Below are positions 32,106 to 43,936 of a stretch of 64,000 bases of DNA, one piece after another. Position 1 is the stretch's first letter. Each line of letters opens with the position of its first letter. Source of the stretch: Clavaria fumosa (Eukaryota; Basidiomycota; Agaricomycetes; Agaricales; Clavariaceae); contig OX637802.1 in NCBI GenBank assembly GCA_951802425.1, forward strand, positions 2,046,001 through 2,110,000, read 5' to 3'. The translations under genes and the position numbers were made by a program. The notes below the pieces were generated by a model. It was given only the letters and a program-made list of their open reading frames with translations, was not told where the DNA came from and ran no database searches.

Positions 32106-33482
32106 ATGTCTTATCCATACTACAACACTAATCCCGGCTGGGGAACAGAGAATGTGATACTCTTTACACATCGTATCTATTGTTCGTGCTCACCCTCCAT
32201 CTAGTTCCGTTTCGGAGCACCACCCGTCCCAGGCTTTCAGCCCAGTTCTTCATGTACGTCTCGTTCTGAATCTGACCGTCAGTCATTTGCTCAGTAACTG
32301 CTGTCATATAAAAGGGGGAGGCCGTGATTTCTATCGTGCTCACGCATCGAATCCAGACCCGTAAGCATACTCACTCCAAATGCCAAAAGTCTCTTTCTAT
32401 CCCAAGACCACCATCATTCCATCCACTGATTCCAAAAAGTGCTCAAAAGCGTCATCTAATCCATCCCATCCCCTTAACAGTGACCTTTATGATCACGCAT
32501 GGAATCGTGTCCGCGACTATAGCGGTTCGACTACCCTCGGTGTTGGGATGAATGAGGCTCGGTATTGGCATCGTCGTGCCTATGGCGGATTGGTGCGCTT
32601 TACTTCTCCCTTCAGTCGAGCTCCTACTCAATGTCGTAAAGGGAGACCTCACTCAGATGAGTCCCTCGGACTTGGGCCATGCAGCAGCCTACGAGGCCTA
32701 CCGGTCGTGGATTCACAACAATTCAATCTATGAACCTCTAGGCGAAGATCTGGAGCGGCAAAGAGAAGGTTTGATCGGTCTCGCTGTGGCGGAAGGTCAG
32801 ATAAATTATCTTTTGAACAATATCCATTCGTTGATGACAATGCTGCAGCCACGAAACTCTTGCAGTACGCAGGCCGCACAATGGACAGTTTGTACAGGAT
32901 GGAAGCGTCCGAAGCTGCCGCGGCGACCGCCTCGCACATATTCTCCCAAGTGAGCCACAGCTGTTACTACGTCGATGTGGGACGTGCTGATCGTTCCGGC
33001 TTTCCAAGTCTCGAACCATGGACGACGATTATCTACCCGGCCGGTACTCCGGTTATGCTGCATCTTCACCCCAGTTCTCAAGTTCCGCGTCTGCCTTCGA
33101 CCCATACGCATATGACGATTTAGCCGAGCCTTTCTTCGGCCGTGGACGCTCCCGGTCCCGCCGGCGATCCTTCTACGGCGGCTACGGGTCGTCAGACATG
33201 TACGGTCGCCCGGGCGCGATCGCCGTCCCCACAACATATGGGAGCTACGGGGGCTACCCAGGCAGCTACGGCTCGTACGCGGGCTATCCAGGCAGCTACG
33301 GCGGCTCATATGGCACATATCCGACGTATGGCTATCCAGGCGCGGTGCCCGTGGCTCCTGCCTCGTCCATCATTATCGAAACCAAGCCTCGTCGCAGACA
33401 CAGATCTCATAGAAGGAGCCGCAGCCGCAGCGTCGCCCCCTTGGTAGTGGGAAGCGCCCCGAACGCTCTGACCTGGTACTAG
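32106..33482 (+). CDS. CipC-like (DUF3759-type) protein with Gly/Tyr-rich and RS-like tail
   Basis: Several exons join: 32106-32153 (MSYPYYNTNPGWG), one encoding FRFGAPPVPGFQPSSS, one with DLYDHAWNRVRDYS, then LLLNVVKGDLTQMSPSDLG, AAAYEAYRSW, ERQREGLIGLAVAE, and LLQYAGRTMDSLYRMEASEA. The AAAYEAxxxW...EGLIGLAxAE pattern is that of the CipC/DUF3759 family, small stress-induced proteins of unknown role. The last exon (to 33482) adds GY repeats (GSYGGYPGSYGSYAGYPGSY), a basic RSRSRRRS block, and a final RRRHRSHRRSRSRSVAP. That tail is unusual for CipC and recalls RNA-binding or prion-like regions. The join at about 33000 is the least certain; the tail could belong to a separate gene starting at 33018. 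Confidence 0.6.
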
Positions 33483-33754
33483 AACAGCAACTTCAAAATT
33501 TTTCTGTGTCCTTCACGTTCTAGATCAGACTGTTCTAGATCAGACTGGGCCTCTGACACATCTTCCCATCGCTTTCCTTTCATTATCTATTCTGATCACT
33601 TCTCTGTATGATTTCTTGTACTGTAAAGAATGTGACATGCTGTGTCAGGTTACGTCTGCATGTCCTCAGACATATGGGTTTGGTGTCTTCTGGATGCTTG
33701 GATCAGGGGCCGGCAAGCGACGAGGGGAACTCGCCTTACTCAGAGCGGGGCACG

Positions 33755-34596
33755 TCAGCACTGCGCAACAATGTCAGCGACATCACATGGCAACGGACAA
33801 AACATTCGTACGCCCGAAGGCCCCTTGCCTTTCGCGCTCAGAAGCAGGGCAACAATCATCCCGTAAAGGGCTAACACTTCCGCGAAGATCAGCATCAAGA
33901 CCTGTGACATATCATGGGGCCAGTCGCCGCAAGGAGGAGAAATGAGCTGCGGACCATAGCCACATAAAGTTTCGGTTGTTGAGCGTTCCCTCTGACACCG
34001 GAGTCACCCACAATACCAATGCAGAAGCCCGCCGCCAAGGCGCAGAGGCCCGTAGAGAGGCCTGCACCGAATTGGATGAAACCTTGGTATAGGGACATGT
34101 GCTGGTTCACTGTGCGACGGCCATTGTAACAGAATGGTGGTCGGTATGCAGTAACTGTTTGGTTTGGTTTCCAGACGATGCGACGCACAGTCTGGCACAA
34201 TGAGGACGGAAACTACCAGCCCGTATATTGAGAGGATGCCGGCCATCACTACTGGGAAGCAAGACTTGATGATCATGTCTGGTCTCATGACTGCGGAGGC
34301 GGAAATCCCTATGCTCGACTTGGCAATCCCGTAACTAATCGGCGACGTTTCAGCAAGCCAGAATTCTGGGTTAGACCGGGCGATATGGCCAAGATAACCT
34401 TGCTCCAATTGCTGTATATTCGCTCTCTTCAGCATATCAGAAAACAGATGTTGGGCGGCTGAATCACCAGAAAACACGATGGAGGCCGTACAGCCCTATG
34501 AAACGACATTCCCTTGAATGACACGTAGGAAATGAACACGGCCGCGCGTACCATGACACCGAAGAACGACGAGTAGACAGGACACAGGTCAGACAT
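33755..34596 (-). CDS. VMA3: V-type ATPase proteolipid subunit c
   Basis: Five or so exons give a protein of normal length (about 165-175). Exon 1 encodes [15 protein letters not shown]; then [89 protein letters not shown], and [20 protein letters not shown]. The essential proton-binding Glu is in the fourth membrane helix ([10 protein letters not shown]). The C-terminus is longer than in yeast, ending in about 30 extra residues before TGA at 33755-33757; a further intron could remove part of this. Subunit c forms the membrane ring that moves protons into the vacuole. Confidence 0.9.
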
Positions 34597-35088
34597 GTTG
34601 CAAAGTGGCAGTTAGAGACGAGTACAAAGCAGTGAACCTGTGAACCTGGACTCGGACTTGCTAAATATGCTTGAACCGGAATGCTGCGCTATAAAACAGG
34701 GGTGATACTAAGCTTGACAACAACACGACATTCAACGCATGCTGTCGCTGCGCCGCCCAACAAAACATTTGGAATTTTCCCGCATATCAGTCAATGGTTT
34801 GAATCGAAGTACTGTAATTTTACCCATGTAATAATGTCAATATTATATCAGACGTGCATGCATGGTGGCATCACCACAGCTCAGTGCGCACTCTACGTTC
34901 AAATGTCAGCGCGACAACTCTACAAGTCTACTCCCCAACCAATGCCGTCTCGCAATTGACAATGGAAAGCGCCGACTGCAAGCTAGCTGGTGTGCGCGTG
35001 CTTGTTGTGCCTCTTCTGCTTATGTACGCGAGACCAAAAAGAAACCGATATTGGACTTGTCGGGCGGGCGGACATTTTTCCTCAAAGC
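34597..35088. other. Divergent promoter region, VMA3 / ILV6
   Basis: 492 bp between divergent starts. I saw no clear TATA box on the ILV6 side and no further gene. Confidence 0.35.
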
Positions 35089-36349
35089 ATGGCCAGTCTG
35101 TTAGCAATGTCGAAGCCCATCCGTGCAGCGGCGGGAAGGACTTCGTTGCCGTCGCGTTCATTCTCGATGACTTCTAGACTTCGAAGCGCTCAAGAGCCCC
35201 CGAAGCCTCCCCGCTCGATCAATGACTCGACGTCCGCCTTGGATTTCAAAAAGGTTCAGAGAAATCGGCCTCCACCTCTACCCGCGATGGACTTGCCGCA
35301 GTCGAGAACAGCAGAGGAAGCTGTCACTAACATTCTATACAATACACCTCCTCCGAGTTTGCAACCATTTAAAAGGTGGGTACGCGATTCCAAAAAAAAA
35401 AAACGTTTGTTCCGCTGAATTCGTTCCGCATTGTGTGATGTCCTCTTCAGACACATCCTTAATTGCCTTGTACAAGACGAACCCGGTGTCCTCTCTCGTG
35501 TCTCCGGCATCCTTGCTGGACGAGGCGTCAACATCGACTCCTTGGTCGTGTGCCGAACCGAAATTCGGGATCTCAGCCGAATGTGCATTGTTCTCAGCGG
35601 GCAAGACGGCGTTGTCGAACAGGTGCGACGTCAATTAGAAGACCTGGTGAATCTTCTTGGTTCCGGACGCGATTGCTTGTCTCCTTAATCTTCCTTCTAG
35701 GTCCCCGTTTGGGCTGTGCTGGACTACACGAACCATCGCGTTATATCCAGGGAGCTGCTCCTTGTCAAGGTGTCCATCCTAGGCCCCGAATATCTTGACG
35801 AACAGCTACAGGGCGGGCCCTCGCACGACCCGCGCTTTGATCACCGGGACATTGCCGTTCACCTACGCGAAGCGAGCCACGCCTCCGACGCCTCCGAGAT
35901 CGGCGTACTTCCAACGGCACCCGTATCAGAGTTCTCGCCTCCAGCAGCGGCAGTAGCGGCGGCGCAGGCACCTCATGCCGCACCTTCTCCCGCGCCGCTG
36001 ACCCCCTCCGAGCTCCTGCGTCTCAAGTACCAGTATCTCAACTCGATCAACACCCTCGCATCCCAGTTCGGCGCCAAGATCGTGGACGTCAGCGACAACA
36101 CCGTGATCGTAGAGCTCACGGCCAAGACGAACAGGGTGGAGGCTTTCCTGAGCCTGCTGAAGCCCTTCGGAGTGCTCGAGTCCGCTCGCACCGGTGCGTG
36201 GGCAGCATCTTTGTTTTCTGATCCGAGTGTCTTATTCTTGTCCAGGTTTGATGGCGATGCCGCGAACCCCCATATCCTCTGCAGAGGAGGACGAAACCGC
36301 CACTGAAGATGCTGACGTTATTGACGCTAGTCTTCTACCTCCCGGGTGA
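35089..36349 (+). CDS. ILV6: Acetolactate synthase regulatory (small) subunit
   Basis: Four exons. The N-terminus MASLLAMSKPIRAAAGRTSL is Arg/Ser/Ala-rich without acids, a mitochondrial presequence. The ACT domain follows across the first introns: HILNCLVQDEPGVLSRVSG, ILAGRGVNIDSLVV, and DLSRMCIVLSGQDGVVEQ. After VPVWAVLDYTNHRVISRELL comes a fungal insertion rich in Ala/Pro (about 90 residues), then LNSINTLASQFGAKIVDV and RVEAFLSLLKPFGVLESART. The end is acidic (SSAEEDETATEDADVIDAS). ILV6 activates the catalytic subunit Ilv2 and gives valine feedback in branched-chain amino acid synthesis. The start is the first ATG of the presequence. Confidence 0.92.
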
Positions 36350-36893
36350 TTCTCGCTGTACGCCTGCATGATCGTATTAGATCCTCGCACACCAACAGTC
36401 GCTTTGGCGTTAGGCCAGGTGACAGAAAATAATACACTTCCTAGAAATGTACGCGGTCAGGATGTAGCACGGGATCTTAGCCGATCTGCCACATCCTTCT
36501 CAATTAGCAAGGCTGTAGCGCAAATGAAGAGCCAGTCCTCGGGCGCGTCGCAGTGCAGTTTTACGCGCAAGTACGACGTGAAAAGTATCCTTGTCGTCAA
36601 AATCGGAGCGTTATCCTCACCGCGTCTATCCGCGGACGCATCACGTTCAACGTGTAAACCCACATGATTGATTCCCGAATTTGGTCATAGACTGCGCTAG
36701 CGCAAAAAATCCGATAAATTATAATAATGAACGTTCTAGCCAATGCATTATGGTTACATGTCGCAGTGGAAGAGAACATGAATGCTGTGCGTCCAAGAGC
36801 CGAATGTCCGCCATCGATTCTCTACAGAAATCCTGATTTAGCAAGTCAAGGCTCCTCGATTGTCAAACGGGTTGAATTGAAAACAAAGCAAAT
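36350..36893. other. Intergenic, no gene seen
   Basis: Between convergent ILV6 and the glycosyltransferase gene. Short frames only; it should hold both 3' UTRs. Confidence 0.4.
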
Positions 36894-38743
36894 CTATAAT
36901 TTTCCTGCCACCCTGTCCTCAATAAGCTGTGCGACGGCGGGCCCGTACACTGGTATCGACGAGCCCTGGAAGCCGTCTGGATAATGGACGCCGAGTTCGT
37001 TAGGGTACGCGTAGTGGCTGTTCGTGGTAGCGCCATCAGTAAAACGGCCCTCGCAGTCGTAATGTGGCGACTCACGTGTCGTTCCAAATAGCAAAGTGCT
37101 TCATCCCTAGTGCGCGCGCCGTCCACTCGTAATCATGAGCAAAGCCGCCAGGGTAGAATATCTCAATGACAGCTGACAAAGGCGTGGGATGCATGAGCAC
37201 CAAGTGGGTGAGGCCGTTCCCGTGCACCCCAAGCATGATCTAGAGAGACATGAGACATGCGGACTGGTTTAGTGAACAGGGCAATAAATGAAGACGGACT
37301 GTAGTTTTCGCAGCGAGTCTGACTTGCGCGTCTTTGGACAGGTCCTCTGCCTTCACAACGTTCAACTCCCACTCTCGACCGCCCTCTTTGGCTTTTCTCT
37401 GCACAAGATCCTGCAGGGCTGCCACCAAACCGTCGTGATCTTCTGCTATCAGTCGTCGTCTTGATCCTTGTCTCATTATATAGGTAATGACGATTTTCTG
37501 AGGCATGCCGGTGTCGGCTGTCTTTCCTACATCATCCGGCGTGATAGAACGAGGGTCCTCCGCACCAGCGAATCGTGCGACCGCTAATCGAACAGGCTCC
37601 CACCAATCCTTGGCCAGCCGGCCTGCTTCCTGCATCGCATCCAAGGCCTCACTCGCCGTGCGCTGCGTCCGGGACCCACATGTCTCGCCTCGGAACGAAG
37701 CGCTGCGGTCTGCGAGTAGCACTAAGGGCATGATCCACGCACGGTCGCTCATCCTGGCCTCGCGCATCGTCTCCTCAAGGGCACGCGGGTCTTCGGCGCG
37801 GGCCATGTTGAACTGCATGGAAGGCGGGGACGTCGTGCGAATGCGGTCCTCCCAGTCCTCGACGTGCTCCACTGTGAGAGATGGAAAGGCCGCACGAAGG
37901 AAATAGGAGTTGAAGTTTGGGTCATCACGCCAGCCGTCTGCGTCTGCGTGCACAAAGATGAAGCGATCGAAAGCCGGGGTAACGTTTGCGTGCGTGAGAT
38001 AATAGTCGGACAGAGACGGAAATGGGAAAGGCGACTGGTTAAACGTGCCACTCCAAAACGCCCAAGCTCCGAAGAGCAGCTCAGCGACAAAATGGTAATA
38101 ATGACGAAGAAATTGTGACGGGTCATTGATGAGGAACTTGTGACAATATATCAGGATATCATTTATGAATGTCTGAGAAAGGTCTCACGGTAGCCCCTTC
38201 GATTTCCCGGACACGGTTACGCTCTCCAGCAGCGAAATCGCCACCCCATCGCCGCTTTGCTTCCTCTGGTGACAAAAAGTCCATGTTGTCCCGTGTGGGC
38301 TCACGACTCCGGATGTTCTCTTCAGAATTCGATGCCGGCAACCCAGTGCTCGTGATGTACCGTATGTGGGGAAAATAACTCCGAGGATACGATGACACCA
38401 CGAACAGCGTGCCTTCCGCCATGTAGAGGTTTCGGAAGATAGTCCAGCCCGGCGCATGGGATACCATGGTCGTCTCAGGTAGGTTTGCGTTCAGCTCTAC
38501 TGGCAGATGAACGGCATTCGATGGAGGACGGCCGGCTTTCGGTATTGTGCGTTGCGATTCGCACCGGACAGGGTTGGCGGGGGAGGAGGTCGTTCTAGGA
38601 GGAGACGAGGCATCCTTGGCAGTGTCAGTTGTATCAAAAGCGCTGTCAGATTGAGGAGAGAAGATGTTCAGGATGTGCATGAGAAGAGCTCCCAGAACTA
38701 TGAGCACGGCGTCGCGCCGCGAGAGGGTGTATCGAAAAAGCAT
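36894..38743 (-). CDS. GT61-type glycosyltransferase (DUF563/EOGT-like), type II membrane protein
   Basis: Multi-exon on the minus strand, about 560 residues. ATG at 38743 gives MLFRYTLSRRDAVLIVLGAL, a signal anchor for the Golgi or ER; an upstream ATG at 38881 is possible. A Ser/Thr/Pro stem follows, then TMVSHAPGWTIFRNLYMAEG, YHFVAELLFGAWAFW (frame at about 38090), WIMPLVLLADRSASFRG, and the C-terminal core IMLGVHGNGLTHLVLM with VIEIFYPGGFAHDYEWTAR and the final GSSIPVYGPAVAQLIEDRV. The GVHGxGLTN/H loop and the E-x-F/Y-x-P motif mark the DUF563/GT61 fold. The sugar and acceptor cannot be predicted. It diverges from PPT1 with about 220 bp between starts. Confidence 0.75.
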
Positions 38744-38896
38744 GCTTGACGATGAGCGATGGTCCGCAACCAGATATGCGCGCGCAGATGATGGAGGGTA
38801 GAGAATGAGCTGGTGGTAAAGGGGCGTCGAATCATGCGGCCTTCCTGAACGCAGAGGGGCTTGGCTAACTTCTGTCTTCACACGTATATTCTAAGA

Positions 38897-38920
38897 CACG
38901 TGATGTATACACGTGACTCA
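38897..38920. promoter_or_regulatory. Double CACGTG with overlapping TGACTCA
   Basis: CACGTG at 38897-38902 and 38910-38915, the second overlapping TGACTCA at 38914-38920. The site lies in the short divergent promoter between the GT61 gene and PPT1, 47 bp before the PPT1 ATG. CACGTG is the bHLH (Cbf1/Pho4-type) core and TGACTCA the Gcn4-type bZIP site. The 11-mer CACGTGACTCA returns inverted after PPT1 at 40116-40126. Confidence 0.5.
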
Positions 38921-38966
38921 GCGATTCAGACCAGCAGGTGAAACTCTCATAAAGTAGCGTTGCACA

Positions 38967-40063
38967 ATGTGGAACAGGATCGGTGTCGTTTTCCTTTCGT
39001 TGGCATTGCTTGCGTTGAGCAGTTTCAATGCATCAATCAGACCTCTCGTCCTTTGGCATGGTTTAGGCGATACTCATTCGTCTCCGGGCATCCTCGAATT
39101 TCAAACGTTGATCAAGAAAATTCACCCTGGCATATTCATTCACTCGGTCTATGTCGAACAAGACCCAGACAAAGATCGTAAAGCCGGTTATGTAAGTCTG
39201 GGAATGGCATGCTCTTGGCGTTCCGTTACACGGCTGACGACATTACTAGTATGGAAACATCAACCTTCAGGTCGAGTCGGTTGCGCAGCAGCTCGCAGTC
39301 ATTCCAGAGTTAGCAGCGGGTTTTGACGCTCTGGGCCTTTCACAGGGTATGTTAAATACCCTTTGTTTCGGCTTGAATTTAATCATCTTGTAGGCGGTCA
39401 GTTCCTCCGTGCATATGTCGAGTGGCACAACTCTCCTCCCGTACATAACTTGATCACATTCGGCTCGCAACACATGGGCATATCCAGTATTGGCCTTTGC
39501 CAACGCTACGACATTCTTTGTAACATCGCCAGGCGTGCTGCCAAGGGCGCTGTCTATAGTGCATGGGCCCAGGAGAACCTTGTTCAGGTTTCCGATTTCC
39601 GTGTCATTCTTGCTCTCTTCACTCATGCCTCTTGCTACTCCAGGCGCAATACTTTCGGGACCCGGCCCAGCTCTCAACTTATCTCACAGCGAATCATTTT
39701 TTAACGTCAATTAACAACGAGCTTCCCGAGAAGAACTCCACATTTAAGAAGAATCTCGCGTCATTGGATAATTTCGTCCTCATTCTCTTCACCGAAGATC
39801 AAACTGTGGTTCCGAAAGAGACCTCTTGGTTCGGCAGCGAAAGGTCCCCAGAGGACACGGCAGCTTTAGGAAGACAAGCGGTTTTCTCGCCGGATAATAT
39901 CATTCCACTTCGAGACCATCCGATATACACAGAGGACTGGATCGGACTTCGCGAACTCGACAAGACGGGAAGGCTTGTATTCGAGTCCTGTGAAGGGAAA
40001 CACATGCATATGGGTGATTGCTGGCAGCCTATCGTCGAGCGTTTTTGTGGAGGAGAATTGTAA
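38967..40063 (+). CDS. PPT1: Palmitoyl-protein thioesterase
   Basis: About five exons, about 310 residues. MWNRIGVVFLSLALLALSS is a secretory signal. Then RPLVLWHGLGDTHSSPGI (oxyanion loop region), IHPGIFIHSVYVEQ, VAQQLAVIPELAAGFDALG, and the nucleophile motif GLSQGGQFLRAYVE with the catalytic Ser in GxSxG. NLITFGSQHMGIS, SLDNFVLILFTEDQTVVPKE (catalytic Asp region), and the His-containing CEGKHMHMGDCW complete the alpha/beta hydrolase set. The enzyme removes palmitate from cysteines of proteins in the lysosome or vacuole. All three catalytic motifs are intact. Confidence 0.92.
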
Positions 40064-40115
40064 GCTGTAATCCAGGTGTATGAACTCAATTCTGAATTCA
40101 GCCTGCCTGAGAAAT

Positions 40116-40137
40116 TGAGTCACGTGACCAACACGTG
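40116..40137. promoter_or_regulatory. TGAGTCA overlapping CACGTG, plus second CACGTG
   Basis: TGAGTCA at 40116-40122 overlaps CACGTG at 40121-40126, and a second CACGTG is at 40132-40137. It lies about 105 bp before the ACR3 ATG. The arrangement is the mirror image of the site before PPT1. Confidence 0.5.
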
Positions 40138-40239
40138 ATCAATTTGACGATTTTCGAAATCGCTCGTGCCAATTCCAATTTTGTATATCATGCTGCAATT
40201 CTGAATGGCAACTATACCCACTTCTTTCACCCTGTCAAA

Positions 40240-41794
40240 ATGGCGCAAGAGGCAGAATCCCGTATGAGTCCTGATGCAGCTGCGCCAACTGGTATTACAC
40301 ACCCGCTTCCTCCTCTATGTTGTCTGACACCCGTTCAGCCTTATTCAAGAAACTCAGCCTAGCTGACCGCCTCCTCACACCGGCAATCCTGCTTGCCATG
40401 ATCCTAGGAGTTATCATTGGAGTCTACGCTAAGGGAGTGCAGAAAGCATTCGACGTAGCACGGCTCGACACTGTCTCTGTCCGTAAGTGAACTAGCTTAA
40501 CTTATCTATCGGCTACTTGCCTGACGAATGTTGTTCAGCCATCGCCATTGGACTGATAGTCATGATGTGGCCTATCCTTACCAAAGTGCAGTACGAGATG
40601 CTTCCCGCGATCTTTTCGTCTCGTCGCATCTGGGTCCACATTGGAGTGTCCTTGATCCTCAACTGGATCATCGGGCCGTTCATCATGCTTGGCCTCGCTT
40701 GGGCGACGCTCCCCGACCTGCCGACGTACCGCACGGGCGTAATTTTGGTCGGGATCGCACGGTGCATTGCCATGGTCATGATCTGGAACCAGCTCGCCCG
40801 CGGCGATGGCAACTACTGCGCCATCCTTGTGTTCATCAACTCAATCCTGCAAGTTATTCTGTACTCGCCGTACGCCCTCCTGTTCATCAACGTCATTGGC
40901 GGGCAGCGCGCCTTCCACATCAAGTACGGCCAGGTCGCCATTTCCGTGCTGATCGTACGTCATGCTCCTTCCAGGCGCTGTGCTTTCTTAATTTATTGAT
41001 GACCGACGGTTTCCCAAATTGGGCTCTCCCTCTGGCGGTGGCAGTACTTGGGCATACCACTCGCGGCCGGCATCGTGACGCGGTTCGCCGTATGGCGCCT
41101 CACCTCGAAGCGCTTCCTCGAGACACGGTTCTTGCCATGGTTCTCGCCGCTCGCGCTGCTCGGACTGTTGTACACCGTGCTCGTCATCTTCGCATATCAG
41201 GGGCGGCGTATCGTCGGCAACCTCCGGCCCGTCTTCCGCGTGTTCGTGCCGCTCATCTTGTACTTTGTTGTCATGTGGTCGAGCGCGTTTTGGCTGTGCT
41301 ACTATCTCACGCGGAGGGAGAACGCGCGCATCGTGGCCGCGGTTGCCCGCGGCGTTTGCGACGAAGACAGCGAGCGCAAGGAGGGCGATGGCTGTACAGG
41401 CGGCCAGAGGCACTTTGGCTACGAGGTGACGGTCGTGCAAGCGTTCACCGCCGGGAGCAACAATTTCGTAAGCTTTTTTTTTTTTGGAATAAAGATACCG
41501 CGGACCACTCACGACCCATTTGTCTGTATCTTATTTTTGTGATGATGCTAATTCAATTGGTGTTCTCGGACGCTTTGACAGGAACTCGCCATCGCTGTCG
41601 CCATCGCTGTGTATGGCGTCAACTCCGATCAGGCCTTGGCGGCGACCATCGGACCGCTTGTCGAGGTGCCTGTGTTATTGGGGCTGACATGGGTCGCACT
41701 ATGGCTGGGGCGCAAGCTGCAGTGGGACCCCCCAAGCCCAACTCCTATCACCAGCGTATCGGAAGAGAAGAAAATTGCGCCTATATCCGTATAG
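40240..41794 (+). CDS. ACR3: Arsenite efflux transporter, ACR3 family
   Basis: Five exons give about 410 residues. [16 protein letters not shown] opens a short cytosolic N-terminus. About ten membrane segments follow: [58 protein letters not shown], the segment with the conserved Cys in [47 protein letters not shown], and the diagnostic [18 protein letters not shown] and [20 protein letters not shown]. The ARCIAMVxxW Cys is the residue needed for arsenite transport in ACR3 proteins. The protein exports As(III) from the cytosol across the plasma membrane or into the vacuole. Exon junctions were chosen to keep these segments continuous. Confidence 0.92.
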
Positions 41795-42346
41795 ACTATC
41801 TGTATCGACATTGGGCGTGGGGGTGATCGAGGCCAATGGCAAGAGATCATTGATGAAATAGAGCCATCACGATAAGGGGAAGGAGTACTGATACCCGTGC
41901 TTGATTTGCCAGAACGTTTCCAAGGGGCTCTCTATTTGGGAACTAGGTACGATATGCGTCACGGCGCCAACAGCCGGGAACAAGAAATGTAAATATTAAA
42001 GAATACAGTACATGTAAAGTGTCATATTGATAAAGGGCTCCCATGTGTGTAGGAAAAGGATAGGCGAACTCTAACGTCGTAAGGTGCCGTAAGTGTCCTT
42101 GCGATAAGTTATCTGCATGTGGTAGACGTTTTACATACATGGCAAGGCCCAGGAAATTACGGGAGGAATGTATCGGCGCCTAGATCACAGGCTGCAGGCA
42201 TGATAGGCCAATCGTGAATAATGCGTACGAGGGATTAGGGCCGTCACGTCATAGGAAACAAATTGAGATGCATGCATGCGTGTGACAAAAACGAGAGAAA
42301 ATGATTCATTTGAGAAGAAAGCGAATGGGGATGGATGGCGAGCTCG
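41795..42346. other. Intergenic, convergent 3' ends
   Basis: 552 bp between the ACR3 and bZIP stop codons; no gene recognised. Confidence 0.4.
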
Positions 42347-43299
42347 TCAATACAGTCGCGGAGCCGATAGCGAGCCCACCGGACAAGGCGCGGTTCTGGA
42401 GGAGAACTCGGATGTGGACATACGCTCCTGCTCGTACCGGCTGCCGCTGTCCCCACCGGAGTCTTGCGCGCAGAGCTCGCCGCAGTTGACGAAGCCGCCA
42501 CAACAGTTCGTGCTGGAGCTCGAGGCGGGGCTTGTGGAGCGGCGTGGCGTGCCAAAGTCGCCCTCGGCATCGCGCTCCTGCTGCGCCGCCGCGGCCGCCG
42601 CGGACGCGAGCGAGGCGACAGGCGTCATGGTAGGTAGTGAAAACATCGATGGTGGAAGAGGCGGGGGAGGAGGATGATGCTGCTGTTGACGGTGCTGGTG
42701 TGGTGGTGATGGTAGATGTGGTGGATATTGAGCGGGGGACGAAGTGAGGAGCGTCGTGGGTGGTACGGAGTTAGGTCCCTCGATGAAGGTCTCAATGGGG
42801 GGCAATCTGATGCCCCTCCCTTCAGAATGTGATGGCAGCCCTGGTGGTGAGGGGGCAGGCGAGGGGAAGGAGGCAGGGCGGAGAGGAGGGTAGCCCGTTT
42901 GCGGAGGGGTGGTGGAGAGGCTATGGAAGGCGAGTTGCTGAAAGCGAGCTAGTGAGGCAGTTGTTGCAGTTAGCTGCTGCATCAACTCTGCGGTTGCTCG
43001 AGCCTGTGATTGAAATGCGTTTCAGGTCAGGCCTCGGACGCCCGGCTATTTTCCCGATATTGCAAGTGCAAGAGATATGGAAGACGCACGGTCTCTGGAT
43101 GTGAAGGGGACGAGGGCAGAGGAAGGCCTGCTCGAGTGAGCTCGAGCTCTTTCTTGAGGCGCTGGTTCTCTTGTTCGAGACGTTTGCAGTAGGCCTCCAT
43201 TTCTGCGAGATACTGGGCCTTGCGTGCACGATAGTCACGCTGCTGAGTCAGGGCTCTGGAGGGCGGGATGGTGAGATCCTTCTTGCGACCGCGGGTCAT
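42347..43299 (-). CDS. bZIP transcription factor
   Basis: Two exons. ATG at 43299 starts MTRGRKKDLTIPPSRALTQQ and RDYRARKAQYLAEMEAYCKR, the basic region (Q-RDYRARKAQ) with a leucine zipper continuing LEQENQRLKKELELTRAGL. The second exon (ending 42347) begins near ATAELMQQLTATTASLARFQ and is Pro/Ser/His-rich with poly-Ala, and contains a Cys cluster (NCCGGFVNCGELC) near the C-terminus, of the kind found in redox-responsive Yap/Pap1-like factors. Total about 280 residues. The N-terminal bZIP followed by a C-terminal Cys-rich region fits that family in outline. The target genes are unknown; the neighbouring ACR3 gene makes a stress role an attractive inference only. Confidence 0.78.
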
Positions 43300-43936
43300 T
43301 TGGAACGGGGATGGCGAAGGGAGGAGAGAGAGTAGACAGCGACGAAGACGACGGCGAGGATGGACAACACAAGTGGCTGGGTCTGTGTCATGGGCTGGGA
43401 AAAGGGAAGGGAATTTATATTCCACGTTTGAGACTGTAAAGGTAAATGAAGACGCGCCCGCACATTGCTAGTGGGGCTTTATTCGTGTTACAGTAAATAG
43501 CCAATTATATACACTCACCAGGGCAACGAACTCGTAATCTGTAATTTGCGTGCTACGCACACGTCGTTCGCCTCGAATGGCCTCTGCGACGATTGCGAGG
43601 TAATTGCGTTGTTGGGCCCACACTAGAAACTAGAAATTTGGATGAGCGCTCAGCCACCTGCTCGGCTACAGTCGGGCCGGCGATCGGCGTGGAGATGACC
43701 CAAAATGGGTGTCGCAATTTGAATATCGAGACCTTGGAAAGGAAAGTGCCATCAACGTTTCCCATTTCCATATCGTTGGTCAATCAAGGAGTTACGCCGC
43801 AACCCCATCAACAGGATATCATGTGCAGCACAAGCTGGAAATCATGAAATTCGTACAATTGCTTCCGCGTGGCAGAAACCACACGCTGCAGCTAGTTTCA
43901 GCTATTTCTTACCCCCTCCCCCCCCTCACGTGTCCA
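43300..43936. other. Intergenic, bZIP promoter side
   Basis: 637 bp between the bZIP start and the nucleoside hydrolase stop. It holds the bZIP promoter and 5' UTR and the 3' UTR of the next gene. No gene seen. Confidence 0.4.

Noticed and set aside
40528..41826. 432-codon alternative frame over ACR3
   Set aside because: Arg/His-rich shadow; the true ACR3 frame gives membrane helices and the conserved Cys motif.
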